In this document: positions 45,354 to 57,690 of the stretch, piece after piece
How positions within the stretch are numbered: the stretch's first letter is position 1
How the letters are laid out: every line of letters starts with the position of its first letter
Source of the DNA: Falciphora oryzae
Lineage: Eukaryota > Ascomycota > Sordariomycetes > Magnaporthales > Magnaporthaceae
Direction of reading: 5' to 3'
Length of the DNA: 64,000 bases
Assembly: GCA_000733355.1 (NCBI GenBank)
Contig: JNVV01000002.1
Location: forward strand, 1,839,590 to 1,903,589
Notes under the pieces: generated by a model
Seen by the model: the letters and a program-made list of their open reading frames with translations, nothing else
What the model was told of the DNA's origin: nothing
The model's database searches: none
Program-made: the position numbers and the translations under genes

Positions 45354-47553
45354 GTTGGGCTTGCGGTTGCGGGTGGGGCTCCCCTAGAGCTGGTCGTCAG
45401 TCGATCGAGCTGTGGTTGCCCTAGGACGTCGAGGGGCAAACACCTCTGAGCGGTTGCGCGAAGGGATCGGGGCGGCGTGGAAGGGAAGAACAGCCAATGC
45501 AAAATAACACCCAACGAAAAGGGAACTGAGGTCGAAAGAAGCCGAAAAGGGGGAAGAGGAGCGGGGTGGAAGATGCACGGTTTTAGAACAATGAGGTGGG
45601 TTCTTGCTCCGACAACGTTCGTCCATCAATCAACCCGCGATTCTGGCTCCACTCCAGGATTTTGTGGCGGGGCAGGGCTGTAAGAGGGGGCAAAGAATGA
45701 CTTAGCTTTTCCCTCTTTCTTTTTTTTTTTTTTCTTGGAGGGGCGGATCCTTTCTCGCGTGTCATCGCAATTTGCATACAAATGATAGGCTAACCCGGCG
45801 GGTTGCCCACCTTGGCCCAACTTTAGGTTGGAGTCTGCTTAGAGATGTCCTGCAAAGACGGGACGACTCGTGCCGACCAAGAAGACCGCTTTGGTTATAA
45901 TGGTTTCTTGTTTCATTCAGCATGGATACCAATTAGGGGCTATCTAGAAGCTTGCTGTCTCTGATACTATCCCCCTATCTACAGGAGTGTGTTTGATTTC
46001 TACATTATTTGTCGGCTCTCGTGCTGGAACAGCACTGTAAAAAGGGTGAATCATGATGACTGCTGGTGATGTTGACTCTTTAAGGGGAGCATGTCGGCGA
46101 TCCGGCGGGAGAGAGAAACTATCAGGTACCAAGATTGTGCTAATAATTATTCCATTCAATATTTTCTATTAAAGGGCAAGAGGACTCGATCGTCCGACCG
46201 CATAGACGTAGAGGCACAGATATCTGCACAATGAAAGGCGTCTCTATCTTTTATAAATCGTATTCATAGACCAAGTCAGGTGACTCGGAAAAATATCGAA
46301 CGAGTTTATTATCCTGTGAATGTACCTAAGGTACCTGGTTGGCCTTTAATCTCCAAGAACGAAGGGAATGGGGATGGGGCTTTATGTGGTGGAAAGTTAG
46401 AAAGGAGATTTTTGAAACTGGATTCCGCAGAATTAGAAACTTTCGCAGTGTGGGGACGATGACAAGTCACCTTCGTACTCTATCCAGATATTTTCGATAC
46501 CTAGGAACCAAAGGAAGAAGAAGGGAGCAAAAAAGATAAGAGAAAAGCCGTGGTCGCCGGGTTCCGACTGAACAATGTGGCGTTCTAGTTGGGTTGTGGG
46601 AGGCTCACGAAAGCTCAGGATGGTGGTCAGCCTGGTGGTTGATTCATGGTTCGCGCGCCGCCTGCCTTGTGGCATGCTGTGGTGCCTGAGGCATAAACAC
46701 ACTGACCCTTGGCCTGCGATAAGTTTGCAGCCGCCTTGGGCTGGGGCTGGGGGCCCCAGGCGGTGGTTAGGCGGTCGCCTGCTGGGGGTCCCGTTCGCTG
46801 GCAAAGTTTCGGCAGCGCGCTGCACCAATTCTTTCCGGCCCCCCATGCTCACTCAATCCATGCTCCGTGCCTTCCCACTCACACTCCACCTGCCCGGCCA
46901 GGCTCTGTCAATTTTCTCTACCAACCTTGGACTCGACCACCACCTGCACATATTTCCCCCGACTCCTCTTTGGCCGCCCAACTCCAACACTCAGCACGCC
47001 CAACACACAACACCCTGTATCAAATAATCCACCGGGCCGACTGTATGTAAATGCTGCCTGGGGGCCACCGACGTTGATGACTTGTGAGTTCCTCCCGCCG
47101 ACCTCGGCCTGTCTGCCCATACCGCACCTGTCATAAAATACCTGGTCCCTGGAGCCTTGGGTGAAGCCCACCGCGATCGCGTCTCCCCCCTTGTAGCATC
47201 CCTCATTGCCCGTAGCCTGGGCTCGAGCCGCTTCGGACCGGCGAGAATCGATGGGATTGCGTCTCCTCGATGCTCGCTGCGTCCTGGCAGCGCCTGATGT
47301 GCTCCCAGCCTCTCCCAGGCGCGCCAATTGCTCGCCATCACCCATCAGCCTCGCCCCTATCGAACCCATCGCGAACTTGCGACAACTTTGATATCTCGCC
47401 TCTCGTGCCTCGAAAGCGCCCGTTGGTGCTCGGCCCTTCATCGCCAGGCCGTGCCTGACGCCTCCGCCGTCGCTTGCACCGCGCCTGATCCTGTAGGCCT
47501 GGCTAATATCTTGTGTCGTCTTGTAGCAGGCAGCCTCTCGCCCTCCCGCGGTC
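45354..47553. promoter_or_regulatory. Divergent promoter region of rli1 and chd1
   Basis: 2.2 kb between divergent start codons. It holds a T14 run (45720-45733), an AT-rich patch at 45890-46330 and a C/T-rich leader before chd1. Frames within (for example 46908-47615 -) lack coding bias. No gene is supported. Confidence 0.55.
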
Positions 47554-50500
47554 ATGTCCACGTCTCCTGAGCCGAGTCCGACGAATGGACGCCTTTCCCC
47601 GGTAGCCGTCAACACGGGCCGCTCAGCCGTGGGTCGGAACGACAGCGACAGCGATCTGTCCGACGTAGGGCCTCAGCAAGACGACGCGCCATCGCCGGGC
47701 TCGGCCAGTGGAGATTCCCCGGCCCCCCAGCACACTGCCGACGCCTCCGATCACGAATCGGAACCGAGCGACAATGATGCTTCCGATGATGGCGACTTCG
47801 ATGCAGCCGAGAGTCCCGCTTCTGCTCCCGTAAATGTTGAGCAGAGCGAGGTGTCGTCTTCCACGTCGTCCAGTTCGCGACGCGCCGCCGCCAAGCGCAA
47901 GGCTGGCGGCTCGCTTGAGGAGGAGTACATGAGGGAGAATCCTGAGCTCTATGGGCTCAGAAGAAGCGTACGCTGCCATCCTCCAAGATCATACAAGCCA
48001 CCTGCGACATGCTGACATCAATTGACAGAACCGTCCGACCCAACGCCGAAAAATTGTAGGTTGCGATTTACTCGCCATCCGCCATGTTCCTCGCTAACGA
48101 GCACGTGCCCAGATCGAATCCGACGATGACGATGGCCAAGATGATTCGGAAGACGAGGTCGCCCCGGTAGCTCGAAGAGGGACGAAGAAGAGACGCGTCG
48201 AGCGCTCACAACCTTGTGCGCCTACCTCCCATTTACCCCTGCATGTTGCCGGTGTCGTTGCCGCCATCGCCGCAACTTCCATGGTTAGGTACTCGGCTGC
48301 AGCCTTTTTGCTGACCAGTTCTCATCGTCGCCTATAGCATCCAAACGCGAGACCCCGGCTCGCCATACATCGGTCGATGGGTCGGACTCGGACAACTACG
48401 GCGGCGCCCGTGCTCGCAGCTTTCAGAAGAAGGCTCGCCGTCAACAGGAGGCACAGCCGGCGCTGGCATTGCAAGAGAAGAGGTGGTCCAGCCGTAGAGC
48501 CGCCCAGGTCTCTGTAGGCGCCTACCAGGAGAGTGACGTGGACGACGCGGAGGATGCCGAGGACCTCACTCCGAACCACTGGGCCGCCGAGGCGGAGGAC
48601 GACTCGCCCTACATTGAAAAGATCCTCAGGCATCGTAAGAAAGACGACGTCGAGCTGTCGCCGGACTCGACGCGACACGACTTTGAGTATTTCATCAAGT
48701 GGCAAGGAAAGTCGCATCTGCACGACACGTGGGAGACTACCGAGAGTGTCAACGGCTGCCGCGGTTTCCGCCGCCTGGAGAACTATTTCCGCAAGATTGT
48801 CGAGTACTCGCTCGACATGGAGTTTGGGGACGACGTCAGCCCCGAGCAGAAGGAGCAGTGGCTCTTGGACCGCGAGCGTGAGCAGGATGCGCTCGACGAC
48901 TTCACTAAAGTTGAGAGGGTCGTTGCCGTCCGCGATGGCGACGAGGGTGACGAGTACTTTGTCAAGTGGAAGGGTCTACAATACGACGAGTGCACGTGGG
49001 AGGCCGCGGACATGATCAGCGGCGAGGCACAGGACAAGATCGACCAGTTCCTCGAACGCTCGTCGCGCTCATGGCAGTCGGACCGGAAGGAGTCCAATCC
49101 GGACACGCGGACGAGAATGACCAAGCTGGAGAAGCAGCCCGACTACATCCAGAACGGCGAGCTGAGGGAGTTCCAGCTGAAGGGTCTCAACTTCTTGGCC
49201 CTGAACTGGACCCGCGCAAATAACGTTATTCTCGCAGACGAGATGGGCCTGGGCAAGACCGTCCAGACAGTCTCGTTTCTCAGCTGGCTCCGGAATTCGC
49301 GAGGGCAGGAGGGCCCGTTCCTGGTCGTGGCGCCCCTCAGTGTCATCCCTGCCTGGTGCGACACATTCAACAACTGGTCTCCCGATCTCAACTACGTCGT
49401 CTACCTCGGACCCGAGGCAGCGCGGTCCACCATCAGGGAGCACGAGCTGCTCATTGGTGGCAACCCCAGGAAGCCCAAGTTCAACGTTCTCGTTACCTCT
49501 TACGACTACATCCTACTCGACGCAGACTTTCTTCGCGCTATAAAGTGGCAGGCATTGGCCGTTGACGAGGCGCACAGACTCAAGAACAAAGAGTCGCAGC
49601 TGTACACGAAGCTCGTCAGCTTCAACATCCCCTGCAAGATGCTGATCACTGGCACCCCTATTCAAAACAACCTGGCCGAGCTCGCTGCCCTCCTGGACTT
49701 TCTCAACCCGGGCAAGGTCCTCATTGATGAGGATCTTGAAATGCTGGGCAAAGAGGCAGAGGTCAAGGAGGAGGACTCGGCAAGGGACGAGGAGAAGCGC
49801 CGCGAAACGCAGGCGAAGCTAACGCAGCTGCACAAGGCCATTGCTCCCTTCATCCTTCGCCGGACCAAGGAGACTGTGGAATCGGACCTTCCGCCCAAGA
49901 CGGAGAAGATCATCCGCGTGGAGCTTTCAGACGTCCAGCTTGACTACTACAAGAACATCCTGACTCGCAACTACGCCGCCTTGAGTGATGCGAGCGGCGG
50001 CCACAAGCAGTCTCTGCTGAATATCATGATGGAGCTGAAGAAGGTCAGCAACCACCCCTACATGTTCCAGGGCGCTGAGGAGAGGGTCTTGGCCGGCAGC
50101 ACTCGGAGGGAGGATTCCATCAAGGGTCTCATCACCAGCAGCGGGAAGATGATGCTACTTGACCAGCTTCTGGCCAAGCTCAAGAAGGACAACCATCGTG
50201 TTTTGATCTTCAGCCAGATGGTCAAGATGCTCGATATATTGGGTGACTACTTGCGCGTGCGAGGCTACCAATACCAGCGGCTGGACGGCACAATACCGGC
50301 GGGACCACGGCGCATGGCCATCAACCACTTCAACGCCGAGGGTAGCGACGACTTCTGTTTTCTTCTGTCAACACGAGCCGGTGGGCTGGGCATCAATCTG
50401 ATGACGGCTGATACAGTCATCATTTACGACTCTGACTGGAACCCCCAGGCAGATCTGCAGGCAATGGCTCGCGCACATCGTATTGGTCAGAAGAAACCGG

Positions 50501-52936
50501 TAAATGTGTATCGCTTAGTCGCCAAGCAGACGATAGAAGAGGAGGTTGTCAAACGTGCTCGCAACAAGCTGTTCCTTGAGTACCTGACGATCCAGGCCGG
50601 TGTTACCGACGAGGGTAAGGCCCTGCGGGAGCAGTTCAAGGAGAAGGGTATCAAGCTCGACGAAGCGAAGACGGCCGAAGACATCCAGTACATCTTGAAG
50701 ATGCGGTCGCAGAATCTGTTTGAGCAGTCGGGCAACCAGGAGAGGCTGGAGCAGCTCGACATTGACTCAATTCTGGAGAACGCTGAGGTGACGAAGACGG
50801 ACGTGGACGACAAGATGAACTTGAGCAGCGGAGGCATCGACTGGGACAATTGGATGCACTTTACCGACGTTAAAGTGGACGATCTGGCTCTCGACTGGGA
50901 TGATATCATCCCCGCCGACCAGCTGGCCATGGTCAAGGCCGAGGAAGACAAGAAAAAGCACGAGGCTTATCTGGCCAAAGCGATGGAGGAGAACGCCCCG
51001 CGCAAGGCGACCCTGAAAGGCTCGAAGCGACACGGCGCCGGCAGCGGGGGCATGGACTCGGAGCGCGCGGAGCGTATAGCCAAGAAGCGACAGCGGGAGA
51101 AGCAAGAGCAGGAAGAGCTTGCCGAGCAGCGGGCGCTGTTGTCGGATCCCAGGCGGCCCCTTAATGAGCGAGAGACGAGAAACCTGATCAGGGCTATCTT
51201 CCGCTATGGTTCCCTCGACGAGCGTGAGGACGAGGTTCTCCAGGAAGCACGGCTGACGGACCGGGATCCCGAGTTTCTGCAGTCGATTGTGGCTGACCTT
51301 GTCGCTCATGCGCGAGCGGCCCTGGACGAAAATACGCGGAAGCTCCGTGAGGAAGAGGAGAGGAGCGGCAAGATCATTGCCAAGAAGGACAAGAAGGCGG
51401 TGCTTGTCGACTTTGGGGAGGTGAAGAAGGTGAACGCCGAGACGATCGTCGACCGGCCGCCGCAACTGAAGCTTCTGAGGAAGGTTCTCACAGAGCACGG
51501 CGAGAACTCGAGCTTCAGGCTGCCCGACGCGAGTAAAGCCGCACACTACTCTTGCGAGTGGGGACCTCGCGAGGACGGCATGTTGCTGGTCGGGATTGAC
51601 CGGTACGGCTTTGGCGCGTGGGCCCAGATCCGCGACGATCCGGAGCTGCTGATGGAGGGCAAGTTCTTCCTCGAGGAGCATCGGGTCGAGAAGAAGGAGG
51701 AGCGGAAGGCGGGCAACGAGAAGTCGATCCAGTCCCCCGGAGCTGTGCACCTCGTCCGTCGGTCCGAGTATCTCTTGTCGGTCCTACTTGCCAAGCACTC
51801 GAACGATGCCGCCGCGCAAAAGGCAGTAGAGAACCACCACCGCAGCAAGAAGAACCTGCTCATCAACGGCCATCGCCGAAGCGACATGGGCTCGGCATCG
51901 CCGGCGCCGCAGATGTCGAAGCGCCCAAGCCAGACCAGAGACCGCAACCGCGACCGCGCCTTCTCGCTCGGCGACCATCGATCACACAGCAACGGCGACC
52001 GTGGCACACCAAGCCATGATCACAAACGGAAGCACGAGAATGACCATGACGATCGTGGGAGTAAACACCGCCGGGTCGAGGAGCGCCACGGCAAGGATAA
52101 GGAGAAACGCAAGAAGTTGGACCCAGAGGCTATCGAGCGGCTCAAGAAGGCTCGGGAGAAAGCGGTGCAGCGGTTCGAGGAGCTGATGCAGCTGGACGAT
52201 AGCAAGTTGGACTACGCCAACTCAGAGCACCTGACATGGTCGTTACTCAAGCCTGTGCGCAAGAACTTTGAGAAGATCATGCACACGACGGCGGACAGGA
52301 TCGAGAATGCCAAAGAACGTGCTAGGATCATGGGCGAGGAGCTCAAGCATATCGGCGACTGCTTCGCGGACATGAGGGCTAACAACGACGGCGTGCCGGC
52401 GGATCAGCTGGAAGAGCTGATGCCTCGATTTTGGTGGGTCCCCCTCCCAAGCCGATCCTGTGTTGCTCAATAACTAACAAGATCTGTTTTCCTCCACCAG
52501 GGATTTTTTGTCTTCTGTCTGGCCTGTACACGAGGTCGACGTGTCGGGCAAGCAACTGGCCAAGATGTACATGACATTGAAGGAGAAGAAGGAGAAGGAG
52601 AAGGAACAGGCAAGGGGAGAGCTGTCGATTCCTAAGCTCAAGAAGCATCGTCGCGACCTCGAGGATGGCGAGATTGACACGGAGAGGGAGTCCGCAGCTC
52701 GATATGACGCGGGCGGGCGAGGGTCAGACCATCGTCGCGACGGGGATGACTTCTACCGGCGCGATGATCGTCGGGACCGCGACCGTGAGTGGGACGAGCG
52801 GGATGCCAGGCGCCGATACCCTTACGAGAATGGCGACCGCCTCAGCTTCAAAAAGGTGGATAGGCGCGATATCGTTGACCGGGGACGGCAGTCATGGCAC
52901 CACAACCCCAGCCCACACCGACACAACCCTTACTAG
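47554..52936 (+). CDS. chd1: Chromodomain helicase remodeller Chd1
   Basis: Five exons (47554-47967, 48029-48055, 48113-48215, 48338-52433, 52501-52936) give 1691 aa. The N-terminus is acidic and Ser-rich. Two chromodomains lie at about 273-345 and 365-425 (YFIKWQGKSHLHDTWE and YFVKWKGLQYDECTWE). The SNF2 ATPase has DEMGLGKT (Lys488) and DEAH at 591-594, and its second lobe has QADLQAMARAHRIGQKK. A SANT/SLIDE-type DNA-binding region and the C-terminal CHCT helical domain (IERLKKAREKAVQRFEELMQ, residues about 1420 onward) follow. The tail is Arg/Asp-rich. Chd1 spaces nucleosomes over transcribed genes in the nucleus. Exon 2 is a 27-nt microexon between introns of 61 and 57 nt. The junction at 52433/52501 restores RFWDFLSSVWP, as expected for the family. 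Confidence 0.94.
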
Positions 52937-53931
52937 ACGTGTACAACGAGCGTGCCCCCACCATTTTCCGGCTGGGAGGTTGGAGGGAGCTCACGAGACT
53001 CAAGGTCGATATCAACGGGCTCATTGATTGTAGCACTCAAGTGCGTACCACGACGCCCCTGGAGCTATAATCTCCACTAAAAAGAGATCGCCAAGTACAA
53101 CCTACCAACGCATCATTTACCTGTCAATTCTTTTTTGCTCCCGCCTTGGTCTCCTTTTCTTTAGCCTTTTTTTTTTTTTTTTTTTTCTCAGCCTATACTT
53201 CTACCACGATAATTGTTGTTGGTATTGCTTTTTTGCTCTTATCCTGATATTGCATCTAGTCTGGCGTAGAGTTGGGGCCGGCATGTCGACAGCGGCGTTT
53301 TTTGTTTGATTTCCTTTTTTCTTTTGCCTTTCCCCCGTCTTCCTGCGCGCTTTCTCGCTCGTCCAGGCCGGTGATCTTCTACCAAGCGGGCGGAGACCAT
53401 GAGCTCTTACATACCCGAAAAATAACTCTTTTGCACCGCACATACTATATTTTGGGAGGCCTGCTGCCTGGCTTTTCTTCCTTGGGCGCCCGGGGGAGTG
53501 GAACAGGCAGGCCCTCTGGGGGTCATACTCGCTGTCGACTTGGGTTTTGGGTTCGCCGAAAAGCTTTTGATGTTCTGGGTTGCTGGGACCTAGGCGGGAC
53601 CACTAGAAATAAATACAACGGGCGCGATGAAGCAGATCTGTTCTCACTCGAATTATACCACCTTACAACCTGAACAAATATTACAGCCACCTGGTCGAGC
53701 AAGCCTGACCCGATTCTTTCATGGTCTAACCCGGTCAGATTCAGTGCCCATTTCGCCGATACCCGGGCCAGAAAAGACCGTCTATAATCACCAAGACACG
53801 TCCGTCTAATAAGAGGCCTGTGTGACATTGGGAGCGAAACGTATAGGCCCTATAAAATTCAAGAGAAAAAAAAGAGAAAAAAAAGAGGTAATGAGCCAAC
53901 AAAGCCATGATATTTATTACATGTCCACCTT
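52937..53931. other. Convergent 3' intergenic region
   Basis: 995 bp between the 3' ends of chd1 (+) and the sirtuin gene (-), with a T20 tract at 53167-53186 and an A-rich patch near 53860-53890. No gene seen. Confidence 0.65.
53167..53186. repeat. Poly-T tract (T20)
   Basis: Uninterrupted T20 about 230 bp past the chd1 stop. Confidence 0.85.
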
Positions 53932-56280
53932 CTAATCAATCAAGTGGCCCATCAGTCGTGGCTTGGATTTGGGCGAGATGGTCTCGGCCGAGCCCAGGCT
54001 TCCCAGACGGCGGCTATCGTCGTCCCCAAGGTCTGATGACGAGCTGCTTGGGCGGGGGCTTGCCATTGTCATGGTAGGAGCCGGCGCGAGCTTGGACGGC
54101 TTCCCCGGCCGAAGCGAGGGGAGCTGCTGATTGTCCTCAGGGAAGCCCATGGGCGATGAGAGGTCCGGAGATGGCGGCTGATGGCCCTGTTTAGGCATCA
54201 CAAGCGCCATGGCCTTCTTCTCGGCCGCCAAGGCAGTCGCGGACCGCGCCTTGGTCGCCTTGAACGTCTTGGTGAGATCGACAGCGACAGCCTTGGCCCC
54301 CTTCTTGACGGCGCCCTTGCCGGCAGGTTGCCTGGGCTTCTTAGCCTTGGTGGCTGGCTTTTTGGTGGCGGTGCTGCCGCCCAACTCCTCCTCCCTCCCC
54401 CGTTTCTGATCTCCAAACGTGAGCGTGCTCTGCTTGGCGCGGGAAGACGAGGTGGCGAGTTTCGGAGCGGGTCGCGCGTTCTCGAGCCGCGGACTTGCGC
54501 TAGGAGTGGGTATTCCCTGCTCAACCAGCCTGGACTTGGCCTCAGCCAGTACCGACGGAGTGGAAGCTGTATCTGAAGCAGCTGCGAAGTCCGCGGATGA
54601 TGGGATGATGTTGACAATAAGATCTTTGGAGTGGTGCTGCCGTCTCGCGTCTTCGACATCGGCCGTGACCTCCCAGGACTTGTCGCCCTCTGCTGGCTCT
54701 TGTGTCTGGTCCCAGCGGGGCAGATTTACAAGCTCTGCCACGTCATCACACCGAGCCTTGACCACAAGATCCCAGCAGTCCTTGAACTCGGCACCCTGGG
54801 GTTCACCATCGACATTGATCCAGGCGGTGAATCCATCGCGGCGGCTGCGCGTGCCCTTGCACATCTCGCGGACCAGGCGACGGACGCCAGGGATTTTCAG
54901 GGTCGTTCCCACCACGATGACGGCGTCGGGGAGACGGCGCAGGTCTGCATTTGACACCTGGCCGATGGCGTCGGCGTCGGGGTTGTCCTCGTTGTATAGG
55001 ACGATGCGGGGTCGCAGGCGACCGACGCCGTGGCTGCGCATCTGGCAGGCGACACGTGCCTGGTCGTTGGCCTCACATATCGAGCACGGCGGGGGCTCAG
55101 GGCCGTCGAAGCACTTGGGGTCGAAGTCCTGTAGGCGGCCGCACTTGGTGCACACCATGTGTGCCAAGCCGCCGTGCAGCTGAATGGTCTTGGGCCAAGG
55201 CGCCTTGTGCCTGAGTGGCACCTCCGTCCTAAGCGGCTCCATTTCTGTGTCAAGGCAGTCAATGTTTTGTGTGTACAGCCTCATCAGCCGGCCCTCCTGG
55301 GCCATGGAGGCGAGCATATGGTGAAACGGCGTCGGCTGAGCACGTTCAGTCAAGGCGGCCAGCTCCTTGACCATGCTGTGGAAAGACGAGGTTGACGAGT
55401 CATCCTTGTACACCGACGCATCGAAGAGGTGCTTGCCGGACGCTTTTAACTTGTGTTGTCCTCGCAGTGTGGTGAAGAGCCCGGTCGAAGATCGAAAATC
55501 AGGTACTGCGAGTGGGCGTTAGTGCCATTGTTGGGCAAATGATGCGTGCTTCGATCAGAAGCTGAGTGGTGGATAAGAGATATATAGGCAGGGAGAGACG
55601 AGTGCAGACACCACGTGCAAGGTAAACAGTCAAAACAAAGGGAGTGTAAGAGAAGGTGGAGCTAGCCACGACGTACTGCCAGCAGAAACGGAGATCCCAG
55701 CGCCCGCGATCACGACGATGCGTTTCTTCTTCCGCAAGACGGTCATGAGACGGGTGAGTAGCTCATCTTGCTCCTGGTTGTCACTGGTCTTTTCCAGGTC
55801 GAGATACTCGGTCGTGCGCACTCGTGGTTTCCTGGGCGTCGAGGGCTGGACCTTGCGGCGCTTGGCCGGAGGTGGGCCGTCGGTACGAGCGCAAATATGG
55901 TACTGCACCGAGCGTGCCGACGACGATGGCAATGGGCGACGTGATGGAGGGTCCTGGGGCTTCAGCGGAGAGGCACTTCCCGAGGGCGTCGCGTCGGTGG
56001 AGCTTGGCGAGGGGTACCTCCCCGACGCGTCGAACTGAGGCGGTGATGAGGGCAGAGACGGCGAATTGGAGAGTATAGAGAGCGGAGACGAAGGCGCGCC
56101 GACAGATGAAGCGGCTATAGAAGAGAGCGGCGAGGATGACGGCAGAGGGGTCCGCTTCGGCTTCGGAGTGGTGCTATCGGGCAGCATGTTGGCCTTCGCG
56201 GTCCTTTGTGGGACGGCGGGCTCGACTGAGATGGATGGCGCGGACGGGGTCGGGGAGGCAGGCGCGCAGGCCGGCTGCAT
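53932..56280 (-). CDS. hst4: NAD-dependent histone deacetylase, Hst3/Hst4-type sirtuin
   Basis: Two exons (56280-55677 and 55505-53932) give 725 aa. The 171-nt intron interrupts the NAD-binding motif, joining GAGISVSAG to IPDFRSSTGLF. Other catalytic motifs are YTQNID, His312 in QLHGG, zinc Cys320/323 (CTKC) and Cys342/345 (CSIC), and IVLYNEDNP. The sequence after TQNID (CLDTEMEPL) resembles the Hst3/Hst4 group, which removes acetyl from histone H3 Lys56 after replication and guards genome stability. The first 165 residues are Ser/Pro-rich. About 240 C-terminal residues are Lys/Ala-rich, nuclear-localisation-like and probably disordered. ATG 56280 is the only in-frame ATG after an upstream stop, but a further 5' exon cannot be excluded because the frame is open from an AG at 56329. 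Confidence 0.9.
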
Positions 56281-57690
56281 TACGAGAGGGACGGCGCCCG
56301 TCGCCGCCGCGCGGGACTTGGGGGCTGAAAACGAGGGAGTGAAGTGAAGACTGGGCCTGCCTTTGGTCTATATCATGGCTGACGAAGCATATAGGAGTGA
56401 CAGTCGGGAGGCTGCTTGGTAGGCAGGCAAGTGAGGCGCCGGGATACTACAGGCTGGTCATGTCGGGAAAGAGGCACAGAAAAACGAGTGGGTGGGGGCG
56501 AGGTCGACGAGGTGTTTTGATCTAGGTTGTCTGACGGGTTTGGACAAGGAATGCAAAGAGACGAGGGAGATTGAGCGAGCACCGCTTGCTTTGCCGTTGA
56601 TTTGTGGGGACAAGTGGAGGCGCGCCACTGTGCACCCGAATCCCATTGCCGCGTGCGGTGCGGTGCTGCGGGTGCGTGCTGTTTGCTTCCCCCAGTGCGG
56701 TGTGGCGCCGTGTTTTGGACCCAACGGGCCCAGAATGGAAGGCGGGAAAGGGGTGCGTCAACAAAGTCGACACGTCCCTCGCTCCTGCACCAGCGAGCCT
56801 TGGGCACCCGGTGGAGAAGAAAGGAGGACGAGAGAAAAATCAATTGGCAAACAGCAAATGATAAAACGAGGAAATAGCCGGTGGCCAACTAAGATGTCAC
56901 GAATGGGTCGCCGTCCCGTGTTCCAGGCGGCCTTCGAGAAGGCGACAGCAACCGCGGATGACTCTCAATCCTTCCCTCTCGCCTGCTCGTTCTCCTCTTT
57001 GTCTCCTCAGTCTCGGTGGTCACTTGCAGCTTCTTCCCCTCCGGGTTTGGCTTGTGGGTCCTTGCGCAGCCAGCACAATTGGCGGGCCAGGCCATGTGCC
57101 CGTGACGCACAGGTCGGTGGTATTCGATTGCGTTGACCGCCTCCCCTCCGCGTCTTTGGTTGCTGGGAAACCTTCCAGCGGCGATCGACCTTTCAGGGGC
57201 CCACCAGACAGATGCCAGATTTCCCACCTGACGACCCACCATGCGCCGAGCCAATCAAATGGGTGGCGCACTCAGCTGGTCCAAGCCTTTGGCAGCGGGC
57301 AGTGGCAGCCCAGGCCGGCGAACAAAGGCCTTTGTCAAGCATCCAATTGATCGCTTTTGGGCGTGCAAGCGCGCAGCCTTGCCATGAGAGTCCGGTTATC
57401 ACCACTTTTCCCCAGGTATTCAAAGCAGCAGCATGCCATACTCCTTGTCTTTGCGTGACGTTTCTCTGGTCGCCCTTGTAGCATGAGCTGTCTGCAGCCT
57501 TTTTTTTTTTTTCTTTCTTTGTCTTTTTCCTTTGAACATTCACTTTTACCAGTGCAGAGTGCCCAGTGAGGTCATCCGCACCAGATATGCTCAGGGGCCG
57601 CACCCTACCATAGCCCTCTGATTCACTCGGGACTGCGCCTGAGAGAGGCCACGACGCTCCCAGGCCATCCGCGTGGTGTGCACAGGCACA
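56281..57690. promoter_or_regulatory. Divergent promoter region of hst4 and med16
   Basis: 1.4 kb between divergent start codons, with a T13 run near 57500-57512. Several overlapping frames on both strands without coding bias. No gene is supported. Confidence 0.55.

Noticed and set aside
50767..51750. 327-codon minus frame within CHD1
   Set aside because: Antisense shadow of the CHD1 C-terminal coding region.
55630..55676. Sirtuin ending early as GSTSWLAPPSLTLPLF
   Set aside because: This is read-through into the intron. Splicing to 55505 restores the invariant IPDFRSSTG motif and the catalytic domain.
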